The notes: a model not told the origin generated them from the sequence alone. Counted from the stretch's first letter, positions 27,748 to 37,582 are shown. The stretch: 64,000 nucleotides of DNA from Sneathiella marina (GCF_023746535.1 NZ_CP098747.1:2502501-2566500), one strand, 5' to 3'. Numbers and translations are program-made.

Positions 27748-28155
27748 CTAGCGGCGGCTATCATCGATGAGGTTCTCGGAAAGCTCGGGCGAGGCAAGCA
27801 TGATACGGCGGCGCTGCCGTAAATTTTCCATTTCGAACATATCTTCCGCATCTTTGCTTTTTTCAGCCTTCACCTCGACAATGTCTTCTCTCACAGTGCC
27901 AAATTGATGGCCCGCCGGATGAAACCCTCGGCTCAGCAAGGAGTGGTAATGCCAGGCGTTATAAACGAAGATAAAAACAAATGTCGACAAGCCTAGTGTC
28001 GCTAAATTGACGATTGTCATGCCAATAAATCCGAACAAATGGCCGCGATATAAAGCTGGAAAAGGCCCGAAAAACAGACAGGTCCACGAAACACCGCTAT
28101 AACCCGTATCGCGTTTACGCGACGTAGGCTGAATCATTTTGATGGCATAGGCCAT
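27748..28155 (-). CDS. DUF2628-like small membrane protein
   Basis: A 135-residue protein with two hydrophobic segments near the N-terminus (SWTCLFFGPFPALYRG region and GMTIVNLATLGLSTFVFIF) and a charged cytoplasmic tail. The W-x-FFGPF-x-LYRG segment resembles the DUF2628 family. I start at ATG 28155 because GGAGGG lies 4-5 bases upstream; the longer frame adds 16 unlikely residues. Function unknown. Confidence 0.6.
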   Translation of the reverse strand: MAYAIKMIQPTSRKRDTGYSGVSWTCLFFGPFPALYRGHLFGFIGMTIVNLATLGLSTFVFIFVYNAWHYHSLLSRGFHPAGHQFGTVREDIVEVKAEKSKDAEDMFEMENLRQRRRIMLASPELSENLIDDSRR

Positions 28156-28381
28156 AATTCCCTCCTGGACAATATACCCGCAAATGCCAGCTTCAATCAG
28201 CAATTTGGCTATTGAGCCAGTCCCGGCAAAAGCACCCTTATTTCAGGGGTATCAGGAGTTTATGAACAAAATCTTTCGAAAAATTCGCAGTTTTAGGTAG
28301 TTTTTAGTCTAACGCAATCTAATTTGGAAAAAGCCGTTCGCAATCAATCCATTAGCAGACTCACCGTGAATTAAGGCATTT

Positions 28382-29836
28382 TCAACTGTAACCGGGTGGT
28401 GGCGTAAATCCGCCAAAACTTTCCTCAATCAGTCGACATAACGCCAGGGAAGTCCGGTCTTCGCCATAGGCTGCAACAGCCTGCAATCCTACCGGAAGAC
28501 CGGAAGGTGTTTTTCCTGCCGGAATGACGGTCGACGGCAAATCAACTATGTTTGAATATCCTGCCCAGAACATTTGATCTGTACTTGGCTGTAAATGACC
28601 ATTGACGTCAATCATCCGATCTTGACGCTCACCAATCTGGTTTTGAGGAAATGCCGGACCTGCAGCGGCCGGGCAAATCAGGACATCATAATCGTCAAAG
28701 AAAGCGGCCCATTTCCGGGCCATTAACCGACGCTCGTTATTTAGTCGCAGCCATTCCTTGTGGGACAGGGTTCCCGCCCGTGCCATCAAGGTCAAATAGC
28801 TCTTATCGTCTGAACTGCTGCTGGCCACAATATCCTTAAAGCGATCCAGTTGCTCGTCGGACAAGGCGCCAGAGGTCGCAGCGCGTAAGAGCAGGATATA
28901 GGTTTCATATGCATGTGCTATGTCAATATCCGGACGCGCCGTCCGGCTAACCGTCGCACCGCTGGCGGCAAGCTTGTCTGCAATGTCGCTCAGGCAGGCT
29001 TGATAATCCGTATCCACATCAAACCCGGGCGCCGATGTCATGACGGCAACCCTGAAGTCGGAGAGTTTATTATGACGTGCCGGTTTCAGGTCCAAAGTCC
29101 AGGCGGACCCGTCTGGTTGACCGGCCCCTGCCATGATGTCCAATGCGATTTCAAGATCAAGGGAGGAGCGCGCGATAGGCCCCAAAACAGCAATATCGCT
29201 ATCCGCGACAATCCCGGGAGGTTTTTGCCCATGCCCCGGAATAATTCCGTATGTCGGCTTATGACCGCAAACACCGCAATAATGCGCCGGGTTGCGAATG
29301 GAGGCACCGATATCAGAGCCAATTTCTATCCCGCTCAGACCAGCCGCCATCGCCGCGGCCGAGCCACCTGACGATCCACCGGGTGTCAGGCTCAAATCCC
29401 AGGGGTTATTTGTGGTGCCATAAATATCGTTAAAGCTCTGCCAATCCGCAAGCATGAACGGCACGTTCGTTTTCCCGAATATATTTGCCCCGGAATCCAG
29501 CAACCGCTGGACACTCAGGGCGTTGCGCTCCGGAAAGTGATCTTTCCAGGCCGGGTTACCCCAGGTTGACGGGCTGCCGACCAGATTATAACTTTCCTTG
29601 ATCGTCATCGGGACACCGGCAAGCGGTCCAAGCCGATCCCCTCGCGCCCGCGCCTGATCCGTCGCAATCGCCCGTGCTCTTGCTCCTGGTTCATCCATCC
29701 AGATAACGGCATTCAAGGCGTCATTATAAGTTTCAACACGTTTAAGATAATGATCTAATAGTTCCACGGCACCAATATCCCCAGCAGCAATTTTTGTCGC
29801 TTGCTCATGGGCTGGCAGGAAGTGAATATCTGTCAT
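28382..29836 (-). CDS. Amidase (amidase-signature family)
   Basis: A 484-residue hydrolase with the Ser-Ser-Lys triad: the Lys in PMTIKESYN (about 81) and the Gly/Ser-rich signature GGSSGGSAAAMAAGLSGIEI followed by the second Ser in GSDIGASIRNP. Substrate is not readable; fatty-acid amides, indoleacetamide or other amides are possible. A GatA role is unlikely, as no gatB or gatC is near. It is a single gene. Confidence 0.85.
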   Translation of the reverse strand: MTDIHFLPAHEQATKIAAGDIGAVELLDHYLKRVETYNDALNAVIWMDEPGARARAIATDQARARGDRLGPLAGVPMTIKESYNLVGSPSTWGNPAWKDHFPERNALSVQRLLDSGANIFGKTNVPFMLADWQSFNDIYGTTNNPWDLSLTPGGSSGGSAAAMAAGLSGIEIGSDIGASIRNPAHYCGVCGHKPTYGIIPGHGQKPPGIVADSDIAVLGPIARSSLDLEIALDIMAGAGQPDGSAWTLDLKPARHNKLSDFRVAVMTSAPGFDVDTDYQACLSDIADKLAASGATVSRTARPDIDIAHAYETYILLLRAATSGALSDEQLDRFKDIVASSSSDDKSYLTLMARAGTLSHKEWLRLNNERRLMARKWAAFFDDYDVLICPAAAGPAFPQNQIGERQDRMIDVNGHLQPSTDQMFWAGYSNIVDLPSTVIPAGKTPSGLPVGLQAVAAYGEDRTSLALCRLIEESFGGFTPPPGYS

Positions 29837-29956
29837 CTTGAGATCCTTTTATCAAAGCGATGTGATGCGCCAAATTTTTATTATTCGGAAAGAAAAAGAC
29901 AAAAGAAGTTTAGAGCTATAGCGGAACATGAGACAATAGAAAAATTACAGACACAA

Positions 29957-29984
29957 AAAAAGGCGGCCCCGTTTGAGCCGCCTT
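29957..29984 (-). terminator. Rho-independent terminator of valS
   Basis: On the minus strand AAGGCGGC / GCCGCCTT with an 8-base loop is followed by seven T, about 20 bases after the valS stop. Confidence 0.88.
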
Positions 29985-30004
29985 TCAACGAAATTTGAAT
30001 GATC

Positions 30005-32650
30005 CTAGAGTTCGGCAAGCCGAGCTGCTGCATCGTTGAGCTTCGCCAGTTTGACTTCTGCATCTGCCAATTTGGCTTTCTCACCGGCGACAACATCTAC
30101 CGGTGCGTTGGCAACAAACTTTTCGTTTCCGAGTTTTTTGTTCAGCCCCATCATATAGCCGTTCAGGTTCCCAATCTCCTTCGCCAGGCGGTCCCGTTCT
30201 GCACTGACATCCATAGCTTCGGCCAATGGTAAGCCGACGGTTGCACCGCCAAGAACAAACTGCAATGCCCCTTTTGGAAATTCCGTGTCGATCGACTTAC
30301 TCTCAAGCCGGGCCATCCGCGCGATAATTGCCCAGTTGCGACCCAGCCATTGATTTTGTTCCGCGTTGCCGTCATTGAAAATGAGCGGGACCTTAGCGCC
30401 TGCCGGAACATTCATTTCACTCCGCACGGCACGAACACCCGCAATCAATTCCTGGACCCAGTCCATCTCGTCCTGCGCCGATGTCATGGCGTAGTTGGGA
30501 TAAACAGGCCAATCCGAGACGATTAAATCTGTGGCACGCTCAACACCGAGGTTGCCCCAGATTTCTTCGGTCACAAAAGGCATAAAGGGATGCAGGATTT
30601 TCAAAATTTGATCCAGTGTCCAAGCTGCGGTGGCTTTCGTTTCCGATTTGGCTTTCGCATCGTCGCCTTGAAAGGGTAGTTTTGCGAACTCAAGATACCA
30701 GTCACAAAACACATTCCAGGTGAAGGCATAGATTGCGTTGGAGGCGTCGTTAAAACGATAGCTTTCCAATGCGGCCCGAACGGCTTCCTCGCACTTAACC
30801 ACTTCACCAATGATCCATTGATTGACGGGCTGCTCGACAGCAAACGGATCAAATTCCTGCGGTATAGCGCATTCATTCATCTCGCAAAAGCGGGCCGCGT
30901 TCCATAATTTGGTGGCAAAATTGCGATATCCTTCAACCCGCTGTTCAGACAAGCTGACATCGCGCCCCTGCGCAGCGCTGACTGACAGGAAAAAACGCAA
31001 TGCATCCGCCCCATAGCTATCTATGAGGTCCAGCGGGTCCACCACATTGCCTTTTGATTTAGACATTTTGGCGCCATGCTCATCCCGGACCAACGCATGG
31101 ATATAGACAGTATGGAAGGGCGCTTCATCTGTGAAATGCAAACCCATCATCATCATTCTTGCAACCCAGAAGAAGATAATGTCAAATCCGGTTACCAGGA
31201 CATCTGTTTGATAGTATTTCGCCAGTTCCGGTGTTTTCTCGGGCCATCCGAGGGTGGAGAAAGGCCAAAGGGCGGACGAAAACCAGGTATCCAGCACATC
31301 TTCGTCGCGGATCAGCGGTTCCGTATGGCCATAGTGAGCCTCGGCAGCCGCAATTGCCTCTTCCTCGGTCTCTTCCACAAAGAACTTACCGTCAGGTCCG
31401 AACCAAGCCGGGATCCGGTGTCCCCACCAAAGCTGGCGGGATATGCACCAGGGCTGAATATTGCGCATCCAGTCATAATAGGTATTGGTCCATTTGGCCG
31501 GCACAAATTCTGTGCTGCCATTTTCAACGGCTCGTATTGCCGGTTGCGCCAATGTCGCCGCGTCCGCGAACCATTGATCCGTCAACAGCGGTTCAATGAC
31601 AACACCGGACCGATCACCATAGGGAACAGTATGCGGGTGATCGTCAATTTTCTCCAGCAGGCCGAGTTTTTCTATTTCCGCAACGACTTTTTTGCGGGCA
31701 GCGAAGCGTTCCAACCCCTGATATTCCGCGGGAACGGCATCATTCAAATGGGCGTTTTCATCCATTATATTGATGACCTCAAGACCCGCGCGCTTCCCAA
31801 CTTCATAATCATTAAAATCATGTGCCGGCGTTATTTTAACAGCGCCGGAACCCTGCTCCGGATCCGCATAATCATCTGCGACTATGGGAATTCGGCGTCC
31901 GACAATCGGTAAAATGGCGAACTTGCCAACAAGGTCCCCATATCGCTCATCCTCTGGATGAACAGCGATGCCTGTATCCCCGAGCATGGTCTCCGGTCGC
32001 GTTGTCGCCACGGTAATGAAACGTCCGTCCTCTCCCTCAACCGGATATCGGAAATGCCACATATGGCCGTTCACTTCACGTTGCTCAACTTCCAGGTCAG
32101 AAATAGCTGTATGAAATTGCGGATCCCAGTTTACCAGGCGCTTGTCGCGATAAATCAGTCCCTCTTTGAAAAGTTGCACGAATACCTTGCGAACGGCGAC
32201 AGATAATCCGTCATCCATGGTAAACCGCTCGCGCTCCCAATCGCAAGTTGCCCCCAGTCGCTTAAGCTGTTCGAAAATCAGCCCGCCAGATTCGCCTTTC
32301 CATTCCCAGACTTTATCGACGAAAGCCTCGCGGCCCAGATCATGACGGGAAATCCCTTTTTCCGCCAGCTGCCGTTCGACAACCATCTGCGTGGCAATAC
32401 CGGCATGATCCATGCCTGGCTGCCAGAGAACATCCTTACCGCGCATCCGTTCAAATCGGACAAGCACGTCTTGAAGTGTGTTATTGAGGGCATGCCCCAT
32501 ATGAAGGCTGCCTGTCACATTCGGCGGTGGAATGACAATTGTAAAGGCGTCATCAGAATCTGCGCGTCCACAAGAGAACGCGCCTTGCTCCATCCATTTT
32601 GAATAGAGCTTTCCTTCGACCTCTTGGGGTCGATAAGATTTGTCCAGCAT
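30005..32650 (-). CDS. valS: Valyl-tRNA synthetase
   Basis: An 881-residue class I synthetase charging tRNA-Val. HIGH is present as GSLHMGHALNN (about 48-58), KMSKS as GAKMSKSKGNVVDP (about 525), and the editing domain lies between (for example TTRPETMLGDTGIAVHPED). The C-terminal ~65 residues form the arm coiled coil. Length is on the short side of normal. popZ and tolC lie upstream on the same strand, an order common in alphaproteobacteria. Confidence 0.96.
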   Translation of the reverse strand: MLDKSYRPQEVEGKLYSKWMEQGAFSCGRADSDDAFTIVIPPPNVTGSLHMGHALNNTLQDVLVRFERMRGKDVLWQPGMDHAGIATQMVVERQLAEKGISRHDLGREAFVDKVWEWKGESGGLIFEQLKRLGATCDWERERFTMDDGLSVAVRKVFVQLFKEGLIYRDKRLVNWDPQFHTAISDLEVEQREVNGHMWHFRYPVEGEDGRFITVATTRPETMLGDTGIAVHPEDERYGDLVGKFAILPIVGRRIPIVADDYADPEQGSGAVKITPAHDFNDYEVGKRAGLEVINIMDENAHLNDAVPAEYQGLERFAARKKVVAEIEKLGLLEKIDDHPHTVPYGDRSGVVIEPLLTDQWFADAATLAQPAIRAVENGSTEFVPAKWTNTYYDWMRNIQPWCISRQLWWGHRIPAWFGPDGKFFVEETEEEAIAAAEAHYGHTEPLIRDEDVLDTWFSSALWPFSTLGWPEKTPELAKYYQTDVLVTGFDIIFFWVARMMMMGLHFTDEAPFHTVYIHALVRDEHGAKMSKSKGNVVDPLDLIDSYGADALRFFLSVSAAQGRDVSLSEQRVEGYRNFATKLWNAARFCEMNECAIPQEFDPFAVEQPVNQWIIGEVVKCEEAVRAALESYRFNDASNAIYAFTWNVFCDWYLEFAKLPFQGDDAKAKSETKATAAWTLDQILKILHPFMPFVTEEIWGNLGVERATDLIVSDWPVYPNYAMTSAQDEMDWVQELIAGVRAVRSEMNVPAGAKVPLIFNDGNAEQNQWLGRNWAIIARMARLESKSIDTEFPKGALQFVLGGATVGLPLAEAMDVSAERDRLAKEIGNLNGYMMGLNKKLGNEKFVANAPVDVVAGEKAKLADAEVKLAKLNDAAARLAEL

Positions 32651-32729
32651 TGCTGAATCTTTCTTTATTGATAAATCTGCAAAAAGTTCGGGAGTAATAT
32701 AGTCGGCTCACCGCCCTGCAGGAAAGACT

Positions 32730-33431
32730 TTATTCGTCTTCGTCTGCACGATCGGCAAGCTTGCTCACTTCACGTTCCACAATACGCTGAACAATCTGCG
32801 GGAGGTTTTGATCAAGCCATTCTTTCAAAATTGGCCGGACCATATCTTTGACCATTTCTTCGAGTGTAGCATTGTTACCCATTTGTAGTCCCCGTGAAGA
32901 GGCAACCGCGCCAGCCAGATTGGCGAAAGCGGAAGTGGTTGCAGCGATTGTTGGATCAGCCAGCAGGCTGTTGGTTGAAAGATTTTCTGTTGCAGCCGTT
33001 TCCGGCTCGGCTTCCGTGTCGTCTTCGACATCGGCTTCTTCTTCAATCTCGGAATCAGCGCCCAGTTCAATTTCTTCCTCGGCGGCCGCTATTTCTTCCT
33101 GAATTTCCTCAGTCAGTTCCAAAATGTCTTCCTCGTCGATTTCGGGTTCCGGCTCTGGTTCTGGCTCTGACGCCACTTCTGGTTCCGGTTCTGGTTCTGG
33201 CTCAGAAGCAACTTCAGCTTCTGGTTCCGGCTCAGGTTCCGGTTCTGACGCAACCTCCGGCTCTGGCTCTGGCTCTGGTGCTGCTTCTATTTCCGGCTCT
33301 GCTTCTTCCGTGATTTCAGCGCCAGCTTCCTGACCTTCTGTTTCTTCTTCGCCATCTTCAGAAATGATACGGCGAATGGAAGCTAATATCTCTTCCATCG
33401 TCGGTTCTTGTTCTGTTTTCTGATCACTCAT
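32730..33431 (-). CDS. popZ: PopZ-like polar organizing protein (DUF2497)
   Basis: A 233-residue acidic protein with the DUF2497 layout: an N-terminal helix ([19 protein letters not shown]), a long disordered Glu/Pro middle (about 25-150), and C-terminal helices ([20 protein letters not shown] then [13 protein letters not shown]) that drive assembly. PopZ forms the polar matrix that holds the chromosome origin and cell-cycle proteins in alphaproteobacteria. The middle region has glutamate-proline repeats encoded by a repeated DNA tract. I take ATG 33431 over the TTG six bases earlier; GGTGGA precedes it. Confidence 0.85.
   Translation of the reverse strand: MSDQKTEQEPTMEEILASIRRIISEDGEEETEGQEAGAEITEEAEPEIEAAPEPEPEPEVASEPEPEPEPEAEVASEPEPEPEPEVASEPEPEPEPEIDEEDILELTEEIQEEIAAAEEEIELGADSEIEEEADVEDDTEAEPETAATENLSTNSLLADPTIAATTSAFANLAGAVASSRGLQMGNNATLEEMVKDMVRPILKEWLDQNLPQIVQRIVEREVSKLADRADEDE
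33130..33300. repeat. Low-complexity Glu-Pro repeat tract inside popZ
   Basis: Degenerate 6-base units encoding Glu-Pro, grouped into longer blocks separated by a V-A-S-E-P spacer that recurs three times. Such tracts change length by slippage; the length of the disordered linker may vary between strains. Confidence 0.7.
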
Positions 33432-33539
33432 GTTCAATCCACCATCGAAACAAAAGGCCCTGACATCCTTTACAAGCTGCAGATCGCCTTAAAAATCTTT
33501 TCTTCGTCCCTACTATGGCACTGTTCCTTTAAGGAACCC

Positions 33540-34904
33540 TTAATCCAGGCCGCCGTCTGTCCCGACCCATTTACCCCGAACGCGGTCATAGTTGGCAGCA
33601 GGATCATAGTAATCCACATTAAGTTGGAGATCCCGTGCGTTCAGTTTACCGATAGAGGCGACAACATTATAAACCGCGACATACTGGTCCCGTTGTGCGA
33701 GCACCAGATTAACTTTACTATCGAGGAGTTCCTGTTCAGCGTTTAAGACATCCAAAGTCGTCCGGGAGCCAACCTGGGCTTCCTGCTCAACACCTTCCAA
33801 TGCAATGGTGTTGGCGCGAACTGCTTCCTGGTTGGAACCAATTCTGGACCGGGCTGTTTCCAGCTGCTCCCAGGATTGAACAACGCTTTCGCGAATGAGG
33901 CGAACCGCTTCTTCTATTTCCTGCATCCGCTGGCTGTTAATCTGACGTGCCTGCCGAACCTGGCTGTAAACGGACCCGGACTGATAAAGCGGCACGGTCA
34001 AAAAAGCGCCGATACTCGCGGTATTGGCCCAAGACCCGCTTCCCGACACTTCGTTGCCATGCGCCAAAGTCCCGTCCACCGAAATTACTGGTAGAAGCTG
34101 ACCGGAGGTCGCGCGAATATTATGCCGCGAACTTTCTTCGTTAAATTTTGCCGTTTTTATATCAGGATGGTTTTCAAGCGCTGTGATCAATGCGGCATCT
34201 TCGGATTCCGGAAAATCAGTCGGAATTACGGGAATTACCAAATCTTCCGGCGCCTTACCAACGATACGTTCGAAATTAGCTCGGGTTGATCTCAAATTCC
34301 CTTCTGACTGGATCAAATTCGAGATCGAGTCGGCCAGCCGGGCTTCGGCCTGCGCCACATCAGTCCGTGTAATTTCACCGACTTCAAACCGGTCTTGCGC
34401 AGCTTCCAGCTGGCGCCGGAGAACTGTCGTATTATTATTGTTCAACTCGACAACCGCGGTATCACTCAAAACATTCACATAAGCAGATACAGCCTGCTGA
34501 AAAATCGTCTGCTCGGTTGACAGAAGTGATTCACGCGCGGCCAGCACAGAGGCTTCCGCGGATTTGGTCGTCGCTGTCGTAATGCCACCTGTATAAACAG
34601 GTTGCGAAACAGTCAACGCTGCCTGTGTTGGTGTTGTATCCTTGCTGCCACCAGGGTTATTGGTGATATTCGTATTGCTATGTTGTGCCGAAGCATTCGC
34701 AGTTGCAATGACTTCCGGGCGCCATCCAGAAAGCGCCTGGGAAACATCTTCATCGACACCGCGGACACTTGCCCGCTGTGCTTGCAAGGTCGGATTGTTC
34801 TGATAGGTTGCTGCCAGCGCTTCATTCAGCGTCTCGGCGCTCACGCCAGATAACGGTAAGATTACCGCAATAACTGACGCAACGGTTAAGGCCATTTTAT
34901 TCAT
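33540..34904 (-). CDS. tolC: TolC-family outer-membrane channel protein
   Basis: A 454-residue outer-membrane efflux/secretion channel. A Sec signal ends near GVSAETLNEAL; two repeated OEP halves follow (about 25-225 and 230-425) with long helices, for example RRQLEAAQDRFEVGEITRTD and its counterpart EGVEQEAQVGSRTTLDVLNA. TolC serves type I secretion and RND efflux; no partner pump is in the window. TTAACC sites lie upstream (34946, 35069). Confidence 0.92.
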   Translation of the reverse strand: MNKMALTVASVIAVILPLSGVSAETLNEALAATYQNNPTLQAQRASVRGVDEDVSQALSGWRPEVIATANASAQHSNTNITNNPGGSKDTTPTQAALTVSQPVYTGGITTATTKSAEASVLAARESLLSTEQTIFQQAVSAYVNVLSDTAVVELNNNNTTVLRRQLEAAQDRFEVGEITRTDVAQAEARLADSISNLIQSEGNLRSTRANFERIVGKAPEDLVIPVIPTDFPESEDAALITALENHPDIKTAKFNEESSRHNIRATSGQLLPVISVDGTLAHGNEVSGSGSWANTASIGAFLTVPLYQSGSVYSQVRQARQINSQRMQEIEEAVRLIRESVVQSWEQLETARSRIGSNQEAVRANTIALEGVEQEAQVGSRTTLDVLNAEQELLDSKVNLVLAQRDQYVAVYNVVASIGKLNARDLQLNVDYYDPAANYDRVRGKWVGTDGGLD

Positions 34905-35129
34905 CTTTACTCGCCTCTCAAGCCCGACTTTGGGCTACCAAGAAATTAACCATAAAAGAATTTAGTCCCGAATACTGTTTTTATCAACTAATATAAACAG
35001 TTCTCGTCACTACAAAACTTATCGAAACACATCATCTACTATTATCGGGCCAAATCATGATAGAAATCTTAACCTTAACAAGAATGTTCGATTACTACGT
35101 TGCCATTATGTAACAATCTTCTTGTTCTA

Positions 35130-35786
35130 TCAAAATTCAAACGTCACCGGCTGAGCCAAATCCTTCAATACAGGAACTGACGCATCAAACGCTTTGCGCG
35201 GAAAAAAACTCTCCCCGGTCCGTGTATAAACAGTCGCCGTCCCCGGGTTACCGCCCAAAACGCAAACCAGACGCCCATCATCTGCCAGCTGTTCAAGCAG
35301 GCTCACAGGCACAACATCGATCGCCCCGTTTATATGGATGACATTGTACGGACCGTGTTTTTTGTTCCCCTCTGCCAGCTCACCTTCAACAATGGCGACA
35401 TTATCGCATTCCAGCTTGTTTAAGGTTTCCGATGCTTTCGCAACCAGTTCCGGGTCTTTATCAATTGCAACAACAGCCTGCGCCAAATGACCGAGCACGG
35501 CTGAGGAATATCCGGTACCTGCCCCGATATCCAAAACCACATCCGTACTCTTTACATCAGCTTCCTGCAGGAGCCTGGCAAAGACACGGGGCTCAACCAC
35601 GAAACGCCCGGGCGCCACTTCCAGATCTTCATCCAGATACGCGACGCTCCGCAGGTTTTTTGGAACAAATTCTTCCCGGGGGACAGTATCCATGGCATTG
35701 GCAACACGGTCACTCGTCACCTGATTGGGACGCAATTGACTCAACACCATATGATGGCGCGCTTCGGCATATTTTTCGGTTATCAT
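35130..35786 (-). CDS. Protein-L-isoaspartate O-methyltransferase-like (second copy)
   Basis: A 218-residue PCMT-fold methyltransferase. SAM motif I is VVLDIGAGTGYSSAVL (about 84-99); the N-terminal DTVPREEFVP is also PCMT-like. It lacks the normal SQP-YIVA substrate loop (PGRFVVEPRVFARLLQ instead), so repair activity may be lost or changed. Annotated relatives often stand beside tolC in alphaproteobacteria, as here, suggesting a distinct envelope-linked job (inference). Confidence 0.8.
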   Translation of the reverse strand: MITEKYAEARHHMVLSQLRPNQVTSDRVANAMDTVPREEFVPKNLRSVAYLDEDLEVAPGRFVVEPRVFARLLQEADVKSTDVVLDIGAGTGYSSAVLGHLAQAVVAIDKDPELVAKASETLNKLECDNVAIVEGELAEGNKKHGPYNVIHINGAIDVVPVSLLEQLADDGRLVCVLGGNPGTATVYTRTGESFFPRKAFDASVPVLKDLAQPVTFEF

Positions 35787-35877
35787 GATCTTCCAGATTA
35801 CCCTGTTTTAAATCTACGGCTTTTATACTGAATAATGGTCATCGAACGCAAGGCATAACACGGATATTCTCGACCCA

Positions 35878-36735
35878 TTATCCCTTTGGATTTATGGGTC
35901 GATCCTCCGTCCAGTCATACGTCCCGCCGTCCCGTTCGCGAACTGCCTGTTTCCAACCGACATTTTCACTTCGATGCTTGAAATTCAGACCCTCAGGAGA
36001 ATGCCGCGTGATACCGTCAAAAATCGTCGCCAGACGCTGGGTGCTTTCCATTCCCGATGCTTCGACCGCCTGATTAATCACCATTTTCTGCATTGTCAGC
36101 TGATTTATGGGAACAGTCGCCATGCGCTCGGCCATGGCTTCAACTTCGGCATCCAATGTATCATCGGGCACGGATTTAAGAACCAATCCCATGGCGGCCG
36201 CCTCACGGCCATCAATTTTATCGCCCGTCAATAGCATGCGTTTTGCTTTTTCCGCCCCCAGGCGATACACCCACATGGCCGTCGTCGGGCATCCCCAAAC
36301 CCGCGCCGGCATATATCCGATTTTCGCGGTGTCCCCCATGATCGTCACATCCGCGCAAAGGGCAATATCTGACCCTCCGGCAACAGCAAATCCATGGACT
36401 TTACATATCACCGGCTTCATAGCCCGCCAGAGCGACATGAAATGCTGGGTATTTTGCCACATAAAGGCGTAATCCTGCATGGGGTCCCACGGCATTTTCT
36501 GAGTGATTTCATTTTTGCCATTCCCCTCCGCATAGTAAGTCAGGTCATATCCAGCGCAGAAGGCAGGACCATTGCCGGAGAGAATCATGACATGGATATC
36601 CCGATCCGCATCGGCCTTCGCGACAGCCTCGGACAACTCCTGCGGCAGATCATCATCAATGGCATTCATAACATCCGGGCGATTTAAAGTAATGCGTCCG
36701 ATACGACCATCTTTCTCAAACAGAACCTTCTTCAT
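35878..36735 (-). CDS. Enoyl-CoA hydratase/isomerase (crotonase) family protein
   Basis: A 285-residue crotonase-fold protein. The CoA oxyanion hole is formed by AFCAGYDL (about 60) and the KVHGFAVAGGSDIAL segment. The usual catalytic Glu positions are not both obvious: the segment after GGSDIALCADV reads TIMGDTAKIGYMPARVWG. It may thus be a hydratase with altered chemistry. Start chosen at ATG 36735, 8 bases from AAGGGG; ATG 36741 is too close to it. It stands alone. Confidence 0.8.
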   Translation of the reverse strand: MKKVLFEKDGRIGRITLNRPDVMNAIDDDLPQELSEAVAKADADRDIHVMILSGNGPAFCAGYDLTYYAEGNGKNEITQKMPWDPMQDYAFMWQNTQHFMSLWRAMKPVICKVHGFAVAGGSDIALCADVTIMGDTAKIGYMPARVWGCPTTAMWVYRLGAEKAKRMLLTGDKIDGREAAAMGLVLKSVPDDTLDAEVEAMAERMATVPINQLTMQKMVINQAVEASGMESTQRLATIFDGITRHSPEGLNFKHRSENVGWKQAVRERDGGTYDWTEDRPINPKG

Positions 36736-37023
36736 CCCCATCGCCCCTTGTAGTACGTGACCGCGGCCCCTTCCCGCCGTTGACGAAATGTCAACACACT
36801 CCAGGGCACCGCATAAGCCGAAAATCCTACGTTAAAAAAAAATTCCTTGCCATAATTTCTCTTCTTTTTTGTGATCAAGTGCAAATCAGCACCGCGTGAC
36901 CTTAGTCTGGGAGCTTTTGTAAAACCTGGCGTGTACATTACAATGTAACGATTACTAGAATTTGAAATAACACTTATACTTAGTATCCAATTTGAAAATA
37001 AAATCGTCATTAGGTTGCGGAAA

Positions 37024-37221
37024 ATGGATGAGATACAATCTAAAAAAATTGAAGAGAGCGATTACTCGGCCGGTTATTACGCGGGCTTAAATGATATTGA
37101 AGGCAGAATAGACAGCTTGCATATCCGCTATCGCGAAGATTCCAGAACAACATTTATCGTTGTGGTCATCGCCCTTGTCTTTGCTTTCATCGGCGGCTTT
37201 ATTATCCGCGATCTCCTTTAG
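37024..37221 (+). CDS. Small C-terminally anchored membrane protein
   Basis: A 65-residue frame: acidic/polar N-terminus (about 1-42), then a single hydrophobic span (TTFIVVVIALVFAFIGGFII) and a short charged tail. The stop codon touches a tandem repeat. No family recognised and no strong ribosome site, so the call rests on the membrane-protein-like composition only. Confidence 0.45.
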   Translation: MDEIQSKKIEESDYSAGYYAGLNDIEGRIDSLHIRYREDSRTTFIVVVIALVFAFIGGFIIRDLL

Positions 37222-37270
37222 GGTCACGCGAAAAAAACTGGGGTCACGCGAAAAAACTGGGGTCACGCGA
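37221..37270. repeat. Short tandem repeat, 2.5 copies
   Basis: Units GGGTCACGCG followed by seven A and CTG (20 bases), then the same with six A (19 bases), then a partial GGGTCACGCGA. It begins at the stop of the small membrane protein and is followed by about 235 gene-free bases to the tRNA-Cys gene. Possible slippage product or mobile-element footprint; no inverted ends seen. Confidence 0.7.
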
Positions 37271-37444
37271 TGAAAAATCGCAAATCTTCCCGGCAAACCG
37301 ACTATTTTATTCCTGTTGGCGGAAATAGCTGTAAATCGGAATTGCCATTGACCGGCGCCCCTCTGGTAAACGCCATAGTAAAACCCCTGGTAAACCCTGT
37401 GATTTTTTGCCGTTTTAGGTTCCAATTACCGCTAATTTGCATCC

Positions 37445-37473
37445 TTGACAGCCCCCTTGCAAGCTCTTATAAC
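37445..37473 (+). promoter_or_regulatory. Sigma-70-type promoter of tRNA-Cys
   Basis: TTGACA at 37445-37450, 17-base spacer, TATAAC at 37468-37473, placing a start near 37480, about 30 bases before the mature tRNA. Confidence 0.8.
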
Positions 37474-37508
37474 CCCTAGGCTTTTTAAGCATAACACCAC
37501 AGTTCAGA

Positions 37509-37582
37509 GGCCTGGTGGCGGAGTGGTGACGCAGCGGATTGCAAATCCGTCTACACCGGTTCGATTCCGGTCCAGGCCTCCA
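37509..37582 (+). tRNA. tRNA-Cys (GCA)
   Basis: The acceptor stem GGCCTGG pairs with CCAGGCC, discriminator U, CCA encoded. The anticodon loop carries GCA (GGATTGCAAATCC), and the T arm GGTTCGATTCC is standard. The U at position 73 fits cysteine identity. No integrated element is seen at its 3' end. Confidence 0.96.

Noticed and set aside
33130-33300. Regular repeats that could suggest a CRISPR array
   Set aside because: Six-base coding repeats inside popZ, no spacers of constant length, no cas genes.
32848-33333. Long Ser/Gly- and Leu/Val-rich open frames opposite popZ
   Set aside because: They are products of the Glu-Pro codon repeat read on the other strand; no ribosome site and no family.
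33523-33538. GTTCC..GGAAC inverted repeat downstream of tolC as terminator
   Set aside because: Short stem without a T run on the minus strand.
36742-37010. 92-residue minus-strand frame upstream of the crotonase gene
   Set aside because: Unusual composition, no ribosome site, overlaps the likely promoter and crotonase start region.
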